DNA of 64,000 nucleotides from Mycolicibacterium phocaicum (GTDB lineage: Bacteria; Actinomycetota; Actinomycetes; Mycobacteriales; Mycobacteriaceae). The notes under the pieces were generated by a model, which was not told the origin of the DNA, searched no databases, and worked only from the letters and a program-made list of their open reading frames with translations. How positions within the stretch are numbered: the stretch's first letter is position 1; the number at the start of each line of letters is the position of its first letter. A program made the translations under genes and the position numbers. This document shows positions 56,524 to 64,000 of this stretch, in pieces. The stretch spans positions 124,001 to 188,000 of the forward strand of contig NZ_AP022616.1 in NCBI RefSeq assembly GCF_010731115.1, given 5' to 3'.

Positions 56524-58082
56524 CGGGGTAACCGCCTGGCGTCCAGGGCGCCGAACAGTCCGTCGGCGCGGTTCCAACCTTCCGCGAGCTTCTGTGCCTG
56601 ATCGCGCCGTCCAGACGCGAGGGCACCGGCGATCTCCCGGGTGGCGTGCGCGTGCAGGTGCGCGCGATAGCGAGCATATTCCGCCGCGGTGTCTTTGCTC
56701 ACCATGAAGGGCCAGTCGCTCGAGACGGTCAGCAGGGCTTCCCGCAGGATCTGGTCGGCCACCCGGTCGCGTGCCGGGTACGCCGAATCCTGCGCCAGGA
56801 CCTTGTCCACCGTGGTCAGCGCGGTATCGACGACCTCGGCGTTGAGCGTCACGAAGTCGGCGACCTGCTCGCCGGACCAGACCTGCCAGTCCTTGCCCGA
56901 GCCCCAGGAACTTGGCGGCAATTCGACGGGCGAGCCGACGAAGCCGCCCGCGATCGCGTCCGACAGCGTGCCCACCTGGACACCGGCGGCCGGCAGCGCG
57001 CGCAGTACGCGTCCCAGCCACTCCGGTCCCTCGTGCCACCAGTGCCCGAACAGCTCGGTGTCGAATGCGGCGACGACGTGGGCCGGCCGCCCGGTGCGCT
57101 CGGACTCCGAGATCAGCCGGCGCCGAACCGTGTTCACGAAATCCGCGACGTGGGTGTCGATCGCGGCGGCGGCGCGCTCGGGCTCGTACGGGGCCTTGGA
57201 CTCCGACGGGACGGTGCGGCCGGTGACCCGGGCCGGCTTGAGGCCGGTGAGGTGGTCGTAGGTGTGGAAGTCGCGGTAGGCCGGGTGCCCCGGGTAACCG
57301 GACTTGGGGGACCACACGCGGTAACTGACCTGCAGGTCGCGGCCGAAGGCCACGACGTCCGACTCGCCGACCGGACGGCCGAGCGCGGTGTCGCCGTGCA
57401 GCGACGGGCCGTCGACCATGAAGTGGGTGACGCCGGCGGCCGCGTAGCCGGTCTCCATGCCGGGGGCGTAGGCGCATTCGGGTGCCCAGATGCCGCCGGG
57501 GGTGTGCGCGAACCGGGCGCCGGCGTCGGCCAGGCCCTCGCGCAGCGCGAACTCGCGCAGCCGGGGGTTGAGCAGCGGCTGGAACGGATGCGCCAGCGGG
57601 CCGCCGAGCAATTCGATGGTGCCCGCGCCGATGAGCTGCCGCAGGACCGGGCTGCCGCCGTGCTGCCAGTGCTCGGCGAACTCAGCGAGCGCCGCGCCCG
57701 CCTGCTGGTGTTCGTGAATGCCGAAGGCGCGCAACGCTTCCGGTGAATTGAACGTTTCGGGTGCGCCCCCGCCGTCACGGACGGTCGTCGCCTCCAGCGC
57801 GCGCAACTGCCAGTTGGACAGCCACTGCTGCATGCCGGCCAGACAGTACGGATCGTCGAGCTGGGCGGTGACGACGGGCGTCATGCCCAGGGTCAGCAGG
57901 TGGCCGCGACCTTCCTCCGCCAGCTCGCGCAGGACGCGCGTCAGGGGCAGGTAGGCCGTCGCCCACGACTGGTAGAGCCACTCCTCGCCGACCGGCCAGC
58001 GGCCGTGGTGCGCCAGCCAGGGCAGGTGCGTATGCAGCACCAGGGTGAACATCCCCGGTACCGGCGTCGGCGAATCACTCAC
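56520..58082 (-). CDS. GH57 branching enzyme-like protein (Rv3031-like)
   Basis: 520 residues. N-terminal GMFTLVLHTHLPWLAHHGRWPVGEEWLYQSWATAYLPL holds the His-containing first GH57 motif; GGIWAPECAYAPGMET carries the nucleophile Glu, and AAFDTELFGHWWHEG the acid Asp. The C-terminal domain ends with ADQILREALLTVSSDWPFMVSKDTAAEYARYRAHLH, typical of alpha-1,4-glucan branching enzymes of family 57. It would branch or trim the MGLP backbone. It overlaps both neighbours by 4 bp. Confidence 0.94.
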   Translation of the reverse strand: MSDSPTPVPGMFTLVLHTHLPWLAHHGRWPVGEEWLYQSWATAYLPLTRVLRELAEEGRGHLLTLGMTPVVTAQLDDPYCLAGMQQWLSNWQLRALEATTVRDGGGAPETFNSPEALRAFGIHEHQQAGAALAEFAEHWQHGGSPVLRQLIGAGTIELLGGPLAHPFQPLLNPRLREFALREGLADAGARFAHTPGGIWAPECAYAPGMETGYAAAGVTHFMVDGPSLHGDTALGRPVGESDVVAFGRDLQVSYRVWSPKSGYPGHPAYRDFHTYDHLTGLKPARVTGRTVPSESKAPYEPERAAAAIDTHVADFVNTVRRRLISESERTGRPAHVVAAFDTELFGHWWHEGPEWLGRVLRALPAAGVQVGTLSDAIAGGFVGSPVELPPSSWGSGKDWQVWSGEQVADFVTLNAEVVDTALTTVDKVLAQDSAYPARDRVADQILREALLTVSSDWPFMVSKDTAAEYARYRAHLHAHATREIAGALASGRRDQAQKLAEGWNRADGLFGALDARRLPR

Positions 58083-58879
58083 GGCCGCACCGCGATTGCC
58101 ACCAGGTCGAGGCTGTCGTCGATATCGACACCGGCGGCACCGGCGTCCAGTAGATCGAAATCGTCGATGGTCACGGCGGCGACGTCGGCCAGCAGGTCCG
58201 CGGGCCAGGGCGCATCGGCCACCGCGCGGTCGATCTGCGCCTGGATGACGGAGCCGCCGTGCCGGGCGTCCAGCTCACGCAGCCCGGCGCCGTGATAGAC
58301 GCCCAGCATGGCCTCCATGACGAAGCCCTGCTCGGTGAGCAGTTCGGTCATCTCGGCGGCGTTCAGTTCCCGGGTGTGGAACGGGTTGAGCGGGGTGTCG
58401 CTGCCGGGGGTGAAGGTGATGCGGTTGGGCGTCGACATCAGCAGCACGCCGCCGGGCCGCAGCACCCGCAGGCATTCGGCGACGAATTGTCCTTGATCCC
58501 AGAGGTGTTCGATGACCTGGAAGTTGACCACGACGTCGACGGACGCGTCGGGCAGCGGCAGCGCGGCCAGGTTGCCGTGCAGCATCTCGACCCTCGGGTA
58601 GCGGGCGCGGATGTGCGCCACGGAGGACTCGTCGTAGTCCAGCCCGATGACCCGGCGCGCGACATCGGCGATGAGGTCGGCGCCGTAGCCCTCGCCGGCA
58701 CCGGCCTCCAGGACGTCACGGTCGCGGCAACGGTCGACCAGTCGCCGATACACCACCTCGTGACGGCGGAACCAGTAGTTCTCCTCCGCCAGGTCCGGGA
58801 CCGTGCGCTCACCGGTCAGTGGCATGACTGGCACTGACCGGGCGTGGCCGTCCGGCTGGATTTCGGGAAAAGTGCTCAT
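58079..58879 (-). CDS. SAM-dependent methyltransferase (Rv3030-like, MGLP)
   Basis: 266 residues. Class I core: VLEAGAGEGYGADLIADVARRVIGLDYDESSVAHIRARYP (motif I and acidic strand-2 end), NLAALPLPDASVDVVVNFQVIEHLWDQGQFVAECLRVLRPGGVLLMSTPNRITFTPGS. It is the first gene of the three-gene MGLP operon and has been proposed to O-methylate glucose residues of that polysaccharide in M. tuberculosis. The 264-bp region upstream is shared with the divergent fixA. Confidence 0.92.
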   Translation of the reverse strand: MSTFPEIQPDGHARSVPVMPLTGERTVPDLAEENYWFRRHEVVYRRLVDRCRDRDVLEAGAGEGYGADLIADVARRVIGLDYDESSVAHIRARYPRVEMLHGNLAALPLPDASVDVVVNFQVIEHLWDQGQFVAECLRVLRPGGVLLMSTPNRITFTPGSDTPLNPFHTRELNAAEMTELLTEQGFVMEAMLGVYHGAGLRELDARHGGSVIQAQIDRAVADAPWPADLLADVAAVTIDDFDLLDAGAAGVDIDDSLDLVAIAVRP

Positions 58880-59143
58880 TAGATAGGCAGGCTAGCTCAG
58901 AGTGGTCCATGAATTCCCAGGCCCGATCGGTTGGGCCGTTCCACCTGCTGGTTCTGCCATGTTGCCGAACCCTCTCAAGTGTGGTCAAGAAAACAAAAGG
59001 CGGCATCCTCGGGCCGCGTTCGACCAGCTATGGTGTTCCTGCGCCATGCCACATAAGTTACCGAGTAGTAACATGTTGGTCGTTGCGTTAATCGTGAATG
59101 CCAGGCCGACCGCCGGCCTCATCGAGGAGGACGAACCACACCC

Positions 59144-59944
59144 ATGACGAACATCGTGGTCCTGATCAAACAGGTCCCTGACTATGAGTCGGAGCGCAAG
59201 CTCAACGACGGCGACTTCACCCTCGACCGCGAGTCCGCGGACGCGGTGCTCGACGAGATCAACGAGCGCGCCGTCGAGGCCGCGCTGCAGATCAAGGAGA
59301 AGGAAGAGGCCGCCGGCGGCGCCGGCACCGTCACCGTGCTGACCGTCGGACCGGAGCGGGCCACCGAGGCCATCCGCAAGGCTCTGTCCATGGGCGCCGA
59401 CAACGCGGTGCACGTGAAGGACGACCAGCTCAAGGGCTCGGACATCGTCCAGACCGGTTGGACCCTGGCGCGCGCGCTGGGCACCATCGAGGGCGCCGAG
59501 CTGGTCATCGGTGGCAACGAGTCCACCGACGGTGTCGGTGGCGCGGTTCCGGCCGTCATCGCCGAGCTGCTGGGCCTGCCGCAGCTGACCTCCCTGCGCA
59601 GCATCTCCGTCGAGGGCGGCAAGGTCACCGGTGAGCGTGAGACCGACGAGGGCGTCTTCGGCCTGGAGGCTTCGCTGCCCGCCGTCGTGAGCGTCAACGA
59701 GCGCATCGGCGAGGCCCGCTTCCCGTCGTTCAAGGGCATCATGGCCGCCAAGAAGAAGCCGGTCACCGTGCTGACGCTGGCCGAGATCGGTGTCGAGGCC
59801 GACGAGGTCGGTGTCGCCAACGCCAGCAGCAAGGTGCTGTCGTCGACGCCGAAGCCGGCCAAGGCCGCGGGCGAGAAGATCACCGACGAGGGCGAGGGCG
59901 GCAACAAGATCGCCGAGTACCTCGTCGGCCAGAAGCTGATCTAG
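59144..59944 (+). CDS. fixA: Electron transfer flavoprotein beta subunit (Rv3029c-like)
   Basis: 266 residues; GAGGAGGA lies just upstream of ATG 59144. ETF beta motifs: NIVVLIKQVPDYESERKLNDGDFTLDRESADAVLDEINERAVEAALQIKE, TVLTVGPERATEAIRKALSMGADNAVHV and the signature ELVIGGNESTDGVGGAVPAVIAELLGLPQLTS. It pairs with FixB to carry electrons from acyl-CoA dehydrogenases to the quinone pool. Codon use is strongly biased toward a highly expressed pattern (GTC, CTG, GGC). Confidence 0.96.
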   Translation: MTNIVVLIKQVPDYESERKLNDGDFTLDRESADAVLDEINERAVEAALQIKEKEEAAGGAGTVTVLTVGPERATEAIRKALSMGADNAVHVKDDQLKGSDIVQTGWTLARALGTIEGAELVIGGNESTDGVGGAVPAVIAELLGLPQLTSLRSISVEGGKVTGERETDEGVFGLEASLPAVVSVNERIGEARFPSFKGIMAAKKKPVTVLTLAEIGVEADEVGVANASSKVLSSTPKPAKAAGEKITDEGEGGNKIAEYLVGQKLI

Positions 59945-59990
59945 CCCCCACCACACCGAAACTTCCAGAAAGACACAGAGGCAAATACGC

Positions 59991-60947
59991 ATGGCTGAAG
60001 TACTTGTGCTCGTCGAGCACGCCGATGGTGCCCTCAAGAAGGTGAGCACCGAACTGATCACCGCTGCCCGTGTGCTCGGTGAGCCGTCGGCAGTTGTGGT
60101 GGGTGCCCCCGGCACCGCCGCGCCGCTGACCGACGCCCTCAAGGCCGCCGGTGCGGCCAAGATCTACGTCGCCGAGTCGGATGACGCGGCCAACTTCCTG
60201 GTCACCCCGACCGTCGACGTGCTGGAGGCTCTCGTCGAGTCCGCCGGTCCGGCCGCCGTTCTGACGGTCGCCAGCACCGAGGGCAAAGAGGTCGCCGGTC
60301 GTCTGGCCGCCCGCCTGGGTGCCGGTCTGCTGGTCGACGTCGTCGACGTCAAGGCCGGTGGCATCGGTGTGCACAGCATCTTCGGTGGCGCCTACACCGT
60401 CGAGGCGCAGGCCAACGACGTGCTCCCGGTGATCGCGGTCCGTCCGGGCGCTGTCGAGGCCGCCCCGGCCGACGGTGCCGGCGAGGTCGTCAACGTCGAG
60501 GTTCCGGCCCAGGCCGAGAACGCCACCAAGATCACCTCGCGCGAGCCGGCCGTCGCCGGTGACCGTCCGGAGCTCACCGAGGCCAGCGTCGTGGTCGCCG
60601 GTGGCCGTGGTGTCGGCAGCGCCGACAACTTCGCGGTCGTCGAGGCCCTGGCCGACTCGCTCGGCGGTGCCGTCGGTGCTTCGCGTGCCGCGGTCGACTC
60701 GGGCTACTACGGCGGTCAGTTCCAGGTCGGCCAGACCGGTAAGACCGTCGCCCCGCAGCTGTACATCGCCCTCGGTATCTCGGGCGCCATCCAGCACCGC
60801 GCCGGCATGCAGACGTCCAAGACCATCGTCGCGGTCAACAAGGACGAAGAGGCCCCGATCTTCGAGATCGCCGACCTCGGCATCGTGGGTGACCTGTTCC
60901 AGGTCGCTCCGCAGCTGACCGACGCCATCAAGGCTCGCAAGGGTTAG
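59991..60947 (+). CDS. fixB: Electron transfer flavoprotein alpha subunit (Rv3028c-like)
   Basis: 318 residues, 46 bp after fixA. The C-terminal FAD-binding domain is clear: [106 protein letters not shown]. It holds the FAD of the ETF heterodimer. A UUCG-loop terminator follows directly. Confidence 0.97.
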   Translation: MAEVLVLVEHADGALKKVSTELITAARVLGEPSAVVVGAPGTAAPLTDALKAAGAAKIYVAESDDAANFLVTPTVDVLEALVESAGPAAVLTVASTEGKEVAGRLAARLGAGLLVDVVDVKAGGIGVHSIFGGAYTVEAQANDVLPVIAVRPGAVEAAPADGAGEVVNVEVPAQAENATKITSREPAVAGDRPELTEASVVVAGGRGVGSADNFAVVEALADSLGGAVGASRAAVDSGYYGGQFQVGQTGKTVAPQLYIALGISGAIQHRAGMQTSKTIVAVNKDEEAPIFEIADLGIVGDLFQVAPQLTDAIKARKG

Positions 60948-60965
60948 TTTCCGTTTGGCAGGAGC

Positions 60966-60995
60966 GCCCCGGAACTTCGGTTCCGGGGCACTTTT
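60966..60995 (+). terminator. fixAB terminator with a TTCG tetraloop
   Basis: GCCCCGGAAC and GTTCCGGGGC form a 10-bp stem closed by C-TTCG-G, followed by ACTTTT. This is a classical intrinsic terminator 18 bases after the fixB stop. Confidence 0.9.
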
Positions 60996-61022
60996 GCGTC
61001 CGGATGCGAGTACGGACAGCAA

Positions 61023-63830
61023 ATGGATACGGTGATGCCGATGTCGAGCCAGGATCGTGGGCCGGTCTTGCGCGGCCGCGATAGAGAGATCACGACGCTG
61101 CGCGGCCTGTTGTCGGCCGCGCGGTCGGGCAGCAGTCAGGTGCTGGTCCTGCGCGGTGAGGCGGGGGTCGGCAAGACCGCGCTGCTGCGGCATGCGATGG
61201 ACGTCGCCGACGGCTTTCGCTGTGTCCACGTGACGGGCGTCGAGTCAGACATGGAGCTGGCCTACGCCGGCCTGCAGCAACTGTGCGCGCCGCTGCTGCA
61301 TCACCTCGACGAGTTGCCGACGCCGCAGCGTGAAGCACTGGACGTGGCCTTCGGTCGCGGCGCCGGGGCGGCGCCGGACCGCTTCCTGGTGGGGCTCGCG
61401 GTGCTGAGCCTGCTGGCGGCCGCCACCGACGATCAGCCGCTGTTGTGTGTGGTCGACGACGCGCAGTGGCTCGATCAGGTGTCGGTGCAGACTCTCGCCT
61501 TTGTCGCGCGGCGGTTCCTCGCCGAGCCCGTCGTGCTGCTGTTCGCGACCCGCGACGCCGGAGCGCAGGCGCTGGGGACCCTGCCGGAACTGGCGGTGAC
61601 GGGTCTGTCGGATGCCGATGCCAGGGATCTACTGGACTCGGTGCTGCTGGGTCGCGTCGATCCGCGGGTGCGTGACCGTCTCGTCGCCGAGACGAGGGGC
61701 ATCCCACTGGCCCTGCTGGAGGTTCCGCACAGCGTTCATGCCGCCGAACTCGCGGGCGGGTTCTGGAACATGGGCACCGGGCGCAGTGTGACGAGCCAGG
61801 TGGAGGACAGCTACCGGCGTCGTGTCGAGGCGCTGCCACCGGCCACCCGGCAATTGTTGTTCCTCGCCGCCGCCGACCCGGTGGGGGACGCCGCGCTGTT
61901 CCAGCGGGCCGCAACGATTTTGGGACTGTCCGTCAGCGCGCTGGCGCCGGCCGAGGCGGCGGGATTGATCGAGTTCGGCGCGCGGGTTCGGTTCAGCCAC
62001 CCGCTGATGCGTTCGGCTGTCTACCGTGCGGCCGATGTGAACCAGCGCCGATCGGTCCACCGGGCGCTGGCCGAGGCCACGGATCCACGGCACGACCCCG
62101 ACCGGCGCGTCTGGCATTTCGCCCACGCGGCAGCGGGGCCCGACGACACGGTGGCCGCGGATCTGGAGCGATCCGCCGGACGGGCCCAGCGCAAGGGCGG
62201 CGTCGCCGCGGCAGCGGCCTTCCTGGAACGCGCGACGGTGCTGACCGCGGACCCGGCCCTGCGTGCGGCCCGGGCGCTTGCGGCGGCACAGGCCAAACGC
62301 GACGCGGCGGCACCGGCGGCGGCGTACGAACTCCTGGCGATCGCCGAACTCGGTCCGCTGACGAAACTGCAACGGGCACAAGTGGATCGGTTGCGGGCCC
62401 AGATGCAGTTCGCCCGCAGTCGAGGCGGCGGGCCGGGCGTGCCTCCGCTGAGCGATGCCGTGCAGAAGCTGCTTGCCGCGGCCAGAGATCTCGAGACGCT
62501 CGATGACGGACTTGCCCGCGAGACATATCTCGAGGCGCTCGCCGCCGCCATGTACGCCGGGCGGCTGAGCCGGCCCGACACGCTGCCGGAGGTGGCCGCG
62601 GCCGCGGCCGCTGCCCTCGGCGATGCGGCGGAGTTGCACCGGCCGGTGGATCTGTTGCTGAGCGGCGTGGCGAGCCGGATCGTCACCGGTGGTGGTACCG
62701 AACAGATGCGCACCGCGCTGGAGCTCATCTGCCGGCACGCGCAGGACGCCGACGGGCAATTCCTGCGGTGGATGCCGTTGGGGCTGGCCATCGTTCAGGA
62801 ATCGGCCGTCGGCGAGATTTGGGACGACGGCATCCACCGGCTGCTGGCCACCGCCGCGATCCGCCAGGCGCGCGACGCCGGTGCATTGGCCGTGCTTCCG
62901 TCCGCACTGGCCTTCGGTGCCGGAGTGCATCTGCTTGCCGGCGAATTCGACACGGCGGCAGCGCTTATCGCCGAGGCCGCCGTGATCTCGGCGGCGACCG
63001 ACTACGCCCCGTTGCGGTACCACTCGCTGTCGCTGGCGGCGTTTCGTGGGGTCGCGGGTGACGCGGTGTCCATCATCGAGTCGGCAGCGGCCGACGCGGC
63101 GGCACGCGGCGAAGGCCGGGTGCTCGGCGTCACGGGGTTTCTTTCGGCTGTGCTCTACAACGGACTCGGGCGCTACGCGGAAGCCTTCGCCGCGGCCAGG
63201 AACTGTTGCGAGTACGACGATCTGGGCTTCTACAGCTGGGGTCTGGTTGAGCTCGCCGAAGCCGCATCACGCATCGGGGACAAGGAAACCGGGGGGTGGG
63301 CCGCGCAGCGGCTGGCTGCTCGTGCGGGTACCAGCGGCACCGACTGGGGGCTGGGTGCACTCGCCTACGTACGTGCCCTGGTTGCGGAGGACGAGGACGC
63401 AGATGCCCTGTACGCCGAGGCCATCGAACGGCTCGGGCGCACCGGTGTCGTCTTCCTCCTGGCCCGGGCTCATCTGTGTTACGGAGAATGGCTGCGCCGC
63501 TTGAATCGTCGCGTGGCAGCGCGGGAGCACCTCGGCACGGCATTCGAGATGTTCAACCGCATGGGGGCCGAGGCGTTCGCGGAGCGGACCCGCCGCGAGC
63601 TGATCGCGGCCGGCAAGAAGGTCCGCAAGGAGCCGGTCAGTTCCGGTGACGAGCTGACGACGCAGGAGGCCCAGATCGCCGAACTTGCCGCCGGCGGTCT
63701 GACCAACCAGGAGATCGGTGCGCAGCTGTTCATCAGCACGCACACCGTGGAATGGCATCTGCGCAAGGTCTTCGTCAAGCTCGGCATCACGTCGCGGCGA
63801 CAGCTGCGCACGCTCTTCCCCTCAAGCTGA
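61023..63830 (+). CDS. Large LuxR-family ATPase regulator (LAL type)
   Basis: 935 residues. The N-terminal AAA module has Walker A GEAGVGKTALLRH and Walker B LLCVVDDAQWLDQ. A long helical, TPR-like middle region (about 350-850) is rich in Ala and Leu. The C-terminal LuxR helix-turn-helix is LTTQEAQIAELAAGGLTNQEIGAQLFISTHTVEWHLRKVFVKLGITSRRQL. Such MalT-like proteins activate catabolic or secondary-metabolic genes on binding ATP and an inducer. Neighbouring genes give no clear target; the partial gene downstream on the same strand is one possibility. ATG 61035 and 61041 are alternative starts. Confidence 0.93.
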   Translation: MDTVMPMSSQDRGPVLRGRDREITTLRGLLSAARSGSSQVLVLRGEAGVGKTALLRHAMDVADGFRCVHVTGVESDMELAYAGLQQLCAPLLHHLDELPTPQREALDVAFGRGAGAAPDRFLVGLAVLSLLAAATDDQPLLCVVDDAQWLDQVSVQTLAFVARRFLAEPVVLLFATRDAGAQALGTLPELAVTGLSDADARDLLDSVLLGRVDPRVRDRLVAETRGIPLALLEVPHSVHAAELAGGFWNMGTGRSVTSQVEDSYRRRVEALPPATRQLLFLAAADPVGDAALFQRAATILGLSVSALAPAEAAGLIEFGARVRFSHPLMRSAVYRAADVNQRRSVHRALAEATDPRHDPDRRVWHFAHAAAGPDDTVAADLERSAGRAQRKGGVAAAAAFLERATVLTADPALRAARALAAAQAKRDAAAPAAAYELLAIAELGPLTKLQRAQVDRLRAQMQFARSRGGGPGVPPLSDAVQKLLAAARDLETLDDGLARETYLEALAAAMYAGRLSRPDTLPEVAAAAAAALGDAAELHRPVDLLLSGVASRIVTGGGTEQMRTALELICRHAQDADGQFLRWMPLGLAIVQESAVGEIWDDGIHRLLATAAIRQARDAGALAVLPSALAFGAGVHLLAGEFDTAAALIAEAAVISAATDYAPLRYHSLSLAAFRGVAGDAVSIIESAAADAAARGEGRVLGVTGFLSAVLYNGLGRYAEAFAAARNCCEYDDLGFYSWGLVELAEAASRIGDKETGGWAAQRLAARAGTSGTDWGLGALAYVRALVAEDEDADALYAEAIERLGRTGVVFLLARAHLCYGEWLRRLNRRVAAREHLGTAFEMFNRMGAEAFAERTRRELIAAGKKVRKEPVSSGDELTTQEAQIAELAAGGLTNQEIGAQLFISTHTVEWHLRKVFVKLGITSRRQLRTLFPSS

Positions 63831-63928
63831 ACTGGACCACGGACCACGAACTTCCAAGGGTCCGCCGCGGTGCGCGATCGGTCATGCTGAGCGCATTCCG
63901 CGAAAACCCTTGAAGGGAAAAGATTTCT

Positions 63929-64000
63929 GTGTCCCGCATCCTGTTGCAGACGACGATCACCGAGTGCGCCGACGATTGGGATGTCAGCCGGTTTTCGATG
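63929..64000 (+). CDS. Start of a gene running off the window (24 codons)
   Basis: From GTG 63929, preceded by AAGGGAAAAG, the frame reads SRILLQTTITECADDWDVSRFSM and remains open at the end of the window. The sequence is too short for a family call; the pattern of an initial beta strand and then DDW...RFS recalls proteins with a ThuA- or glutamine amidotransferase-like fold, which is only a guess. It follows the LuxR-type regulator by 98 bp. Confidence 0.55.
   Translation, partial: MSRILLQTTITECADDWDVSRFSM

Noticed and set aside
59144..60947. Nitrogen-fixation role suggested by the names fixA/fixB
   Set aside because: In mycobacteria these are the general electron transfer flavoprotein subunits. 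No nif or fixCX genes are present.

Overview
The window is high-GC chromosomal DNA of a mycobacterium, most likely a rapid-growing Mycolicibacterium. The evidence is a long run of genes in the same order as M. tuberculosis Rv3050c to Rv3028c: TetR, Baeyer-Villiger-type monooxygenase, nrdF2, DUF3349 protein, adhC, fecB, ctaD, serB2, ABC ATPase, Nudix, echA17, methyltransferase, Rv3037c-like, TB22.2-like, Rv3035-like, Rv3034c-like, then the methylglucose lipopolysaccharide (MGLP) genes Rv3032-Rv3031-Rv3030 and fixA-fixB. Species-specific insertions sit between these conserved genes. No tRNA, rRNA or CRISPR array was seen, and no gene-free stretch exceeds 300 bases.

Layout. 1-8.3 kb: a catabolic cluster (aldehyde dehydrogenase, zinc alcohol dehydrogenase, APC permease, DapB-like dehydrogenase, PhyH-type dioxygenase, PucR regulator, DUF861-type cupin). 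A 1347-bp IS3-family element has entered the 3' end of the permease gene. 8.4-15.8 kb: housekeeping and hypothetical genes (VOC protein, exonuclease III, secreted proteins, DUF5997, a LysR-type ligand-binding domain without HTH, TetR, PE-PPE-domain hydrolase). 15.8-20.7 kb: a MenJ-like flavoprotein, TetR, monooxygenase and nrdF. 20.7-23.6 kb: an IS1182-family and an IS630-family element lie back to back in the CTAG that contains the nrdF stop codon. 23.7-26.4 kb: small proteins, DUF3349, adhC, YciI-like protein.

26.4-38.9 kb is the most distinctive region. It is a tightly overlapping 11-gene operon inserted between adhC and fecB, which are neighbours in M. tuberculosis. It encodes a complete dipeptide-type ABC importer (fused ATPases, two permeases, lipoprotein receptor), an isochorismatase-like hydrolase, a metallo-beta-lactamase-fold hydrolase, an allantoinase, an allantoin/hydantoin racemase-like protein, an allantoicase, an unrecognised 181-residue protein and an Fe(II)/2-oxoglutarate oxygenase. 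A divergent TetR gene and two matching palindromes (CTGTC-N4-GACAG) control the region. The genes point to import and degradation of allantoin or a related ureide, with no uricase or ureidoglycolate lyase in the cluster.

38.9-49.5 kb: fecB, ctaD and serB2, then an inserted MocR-type regulator divergent from a YczE-like membrane protein with repeated AACTGG sites between them, then the ABC ATPase-Nudix-EchA17-methyltransferase run. 49.5-58.9 kb: Rv3037c- to Rv3030-like genes. A multicopper oxidase with a methionine-rich segment and a CsoR-type palindrome occupies the Rv3033 position. 59.1-64 kb: the electron transfer flavoprotein genes, a large LuxR-type ATPase regulator and the first 24 codons of one more gene.
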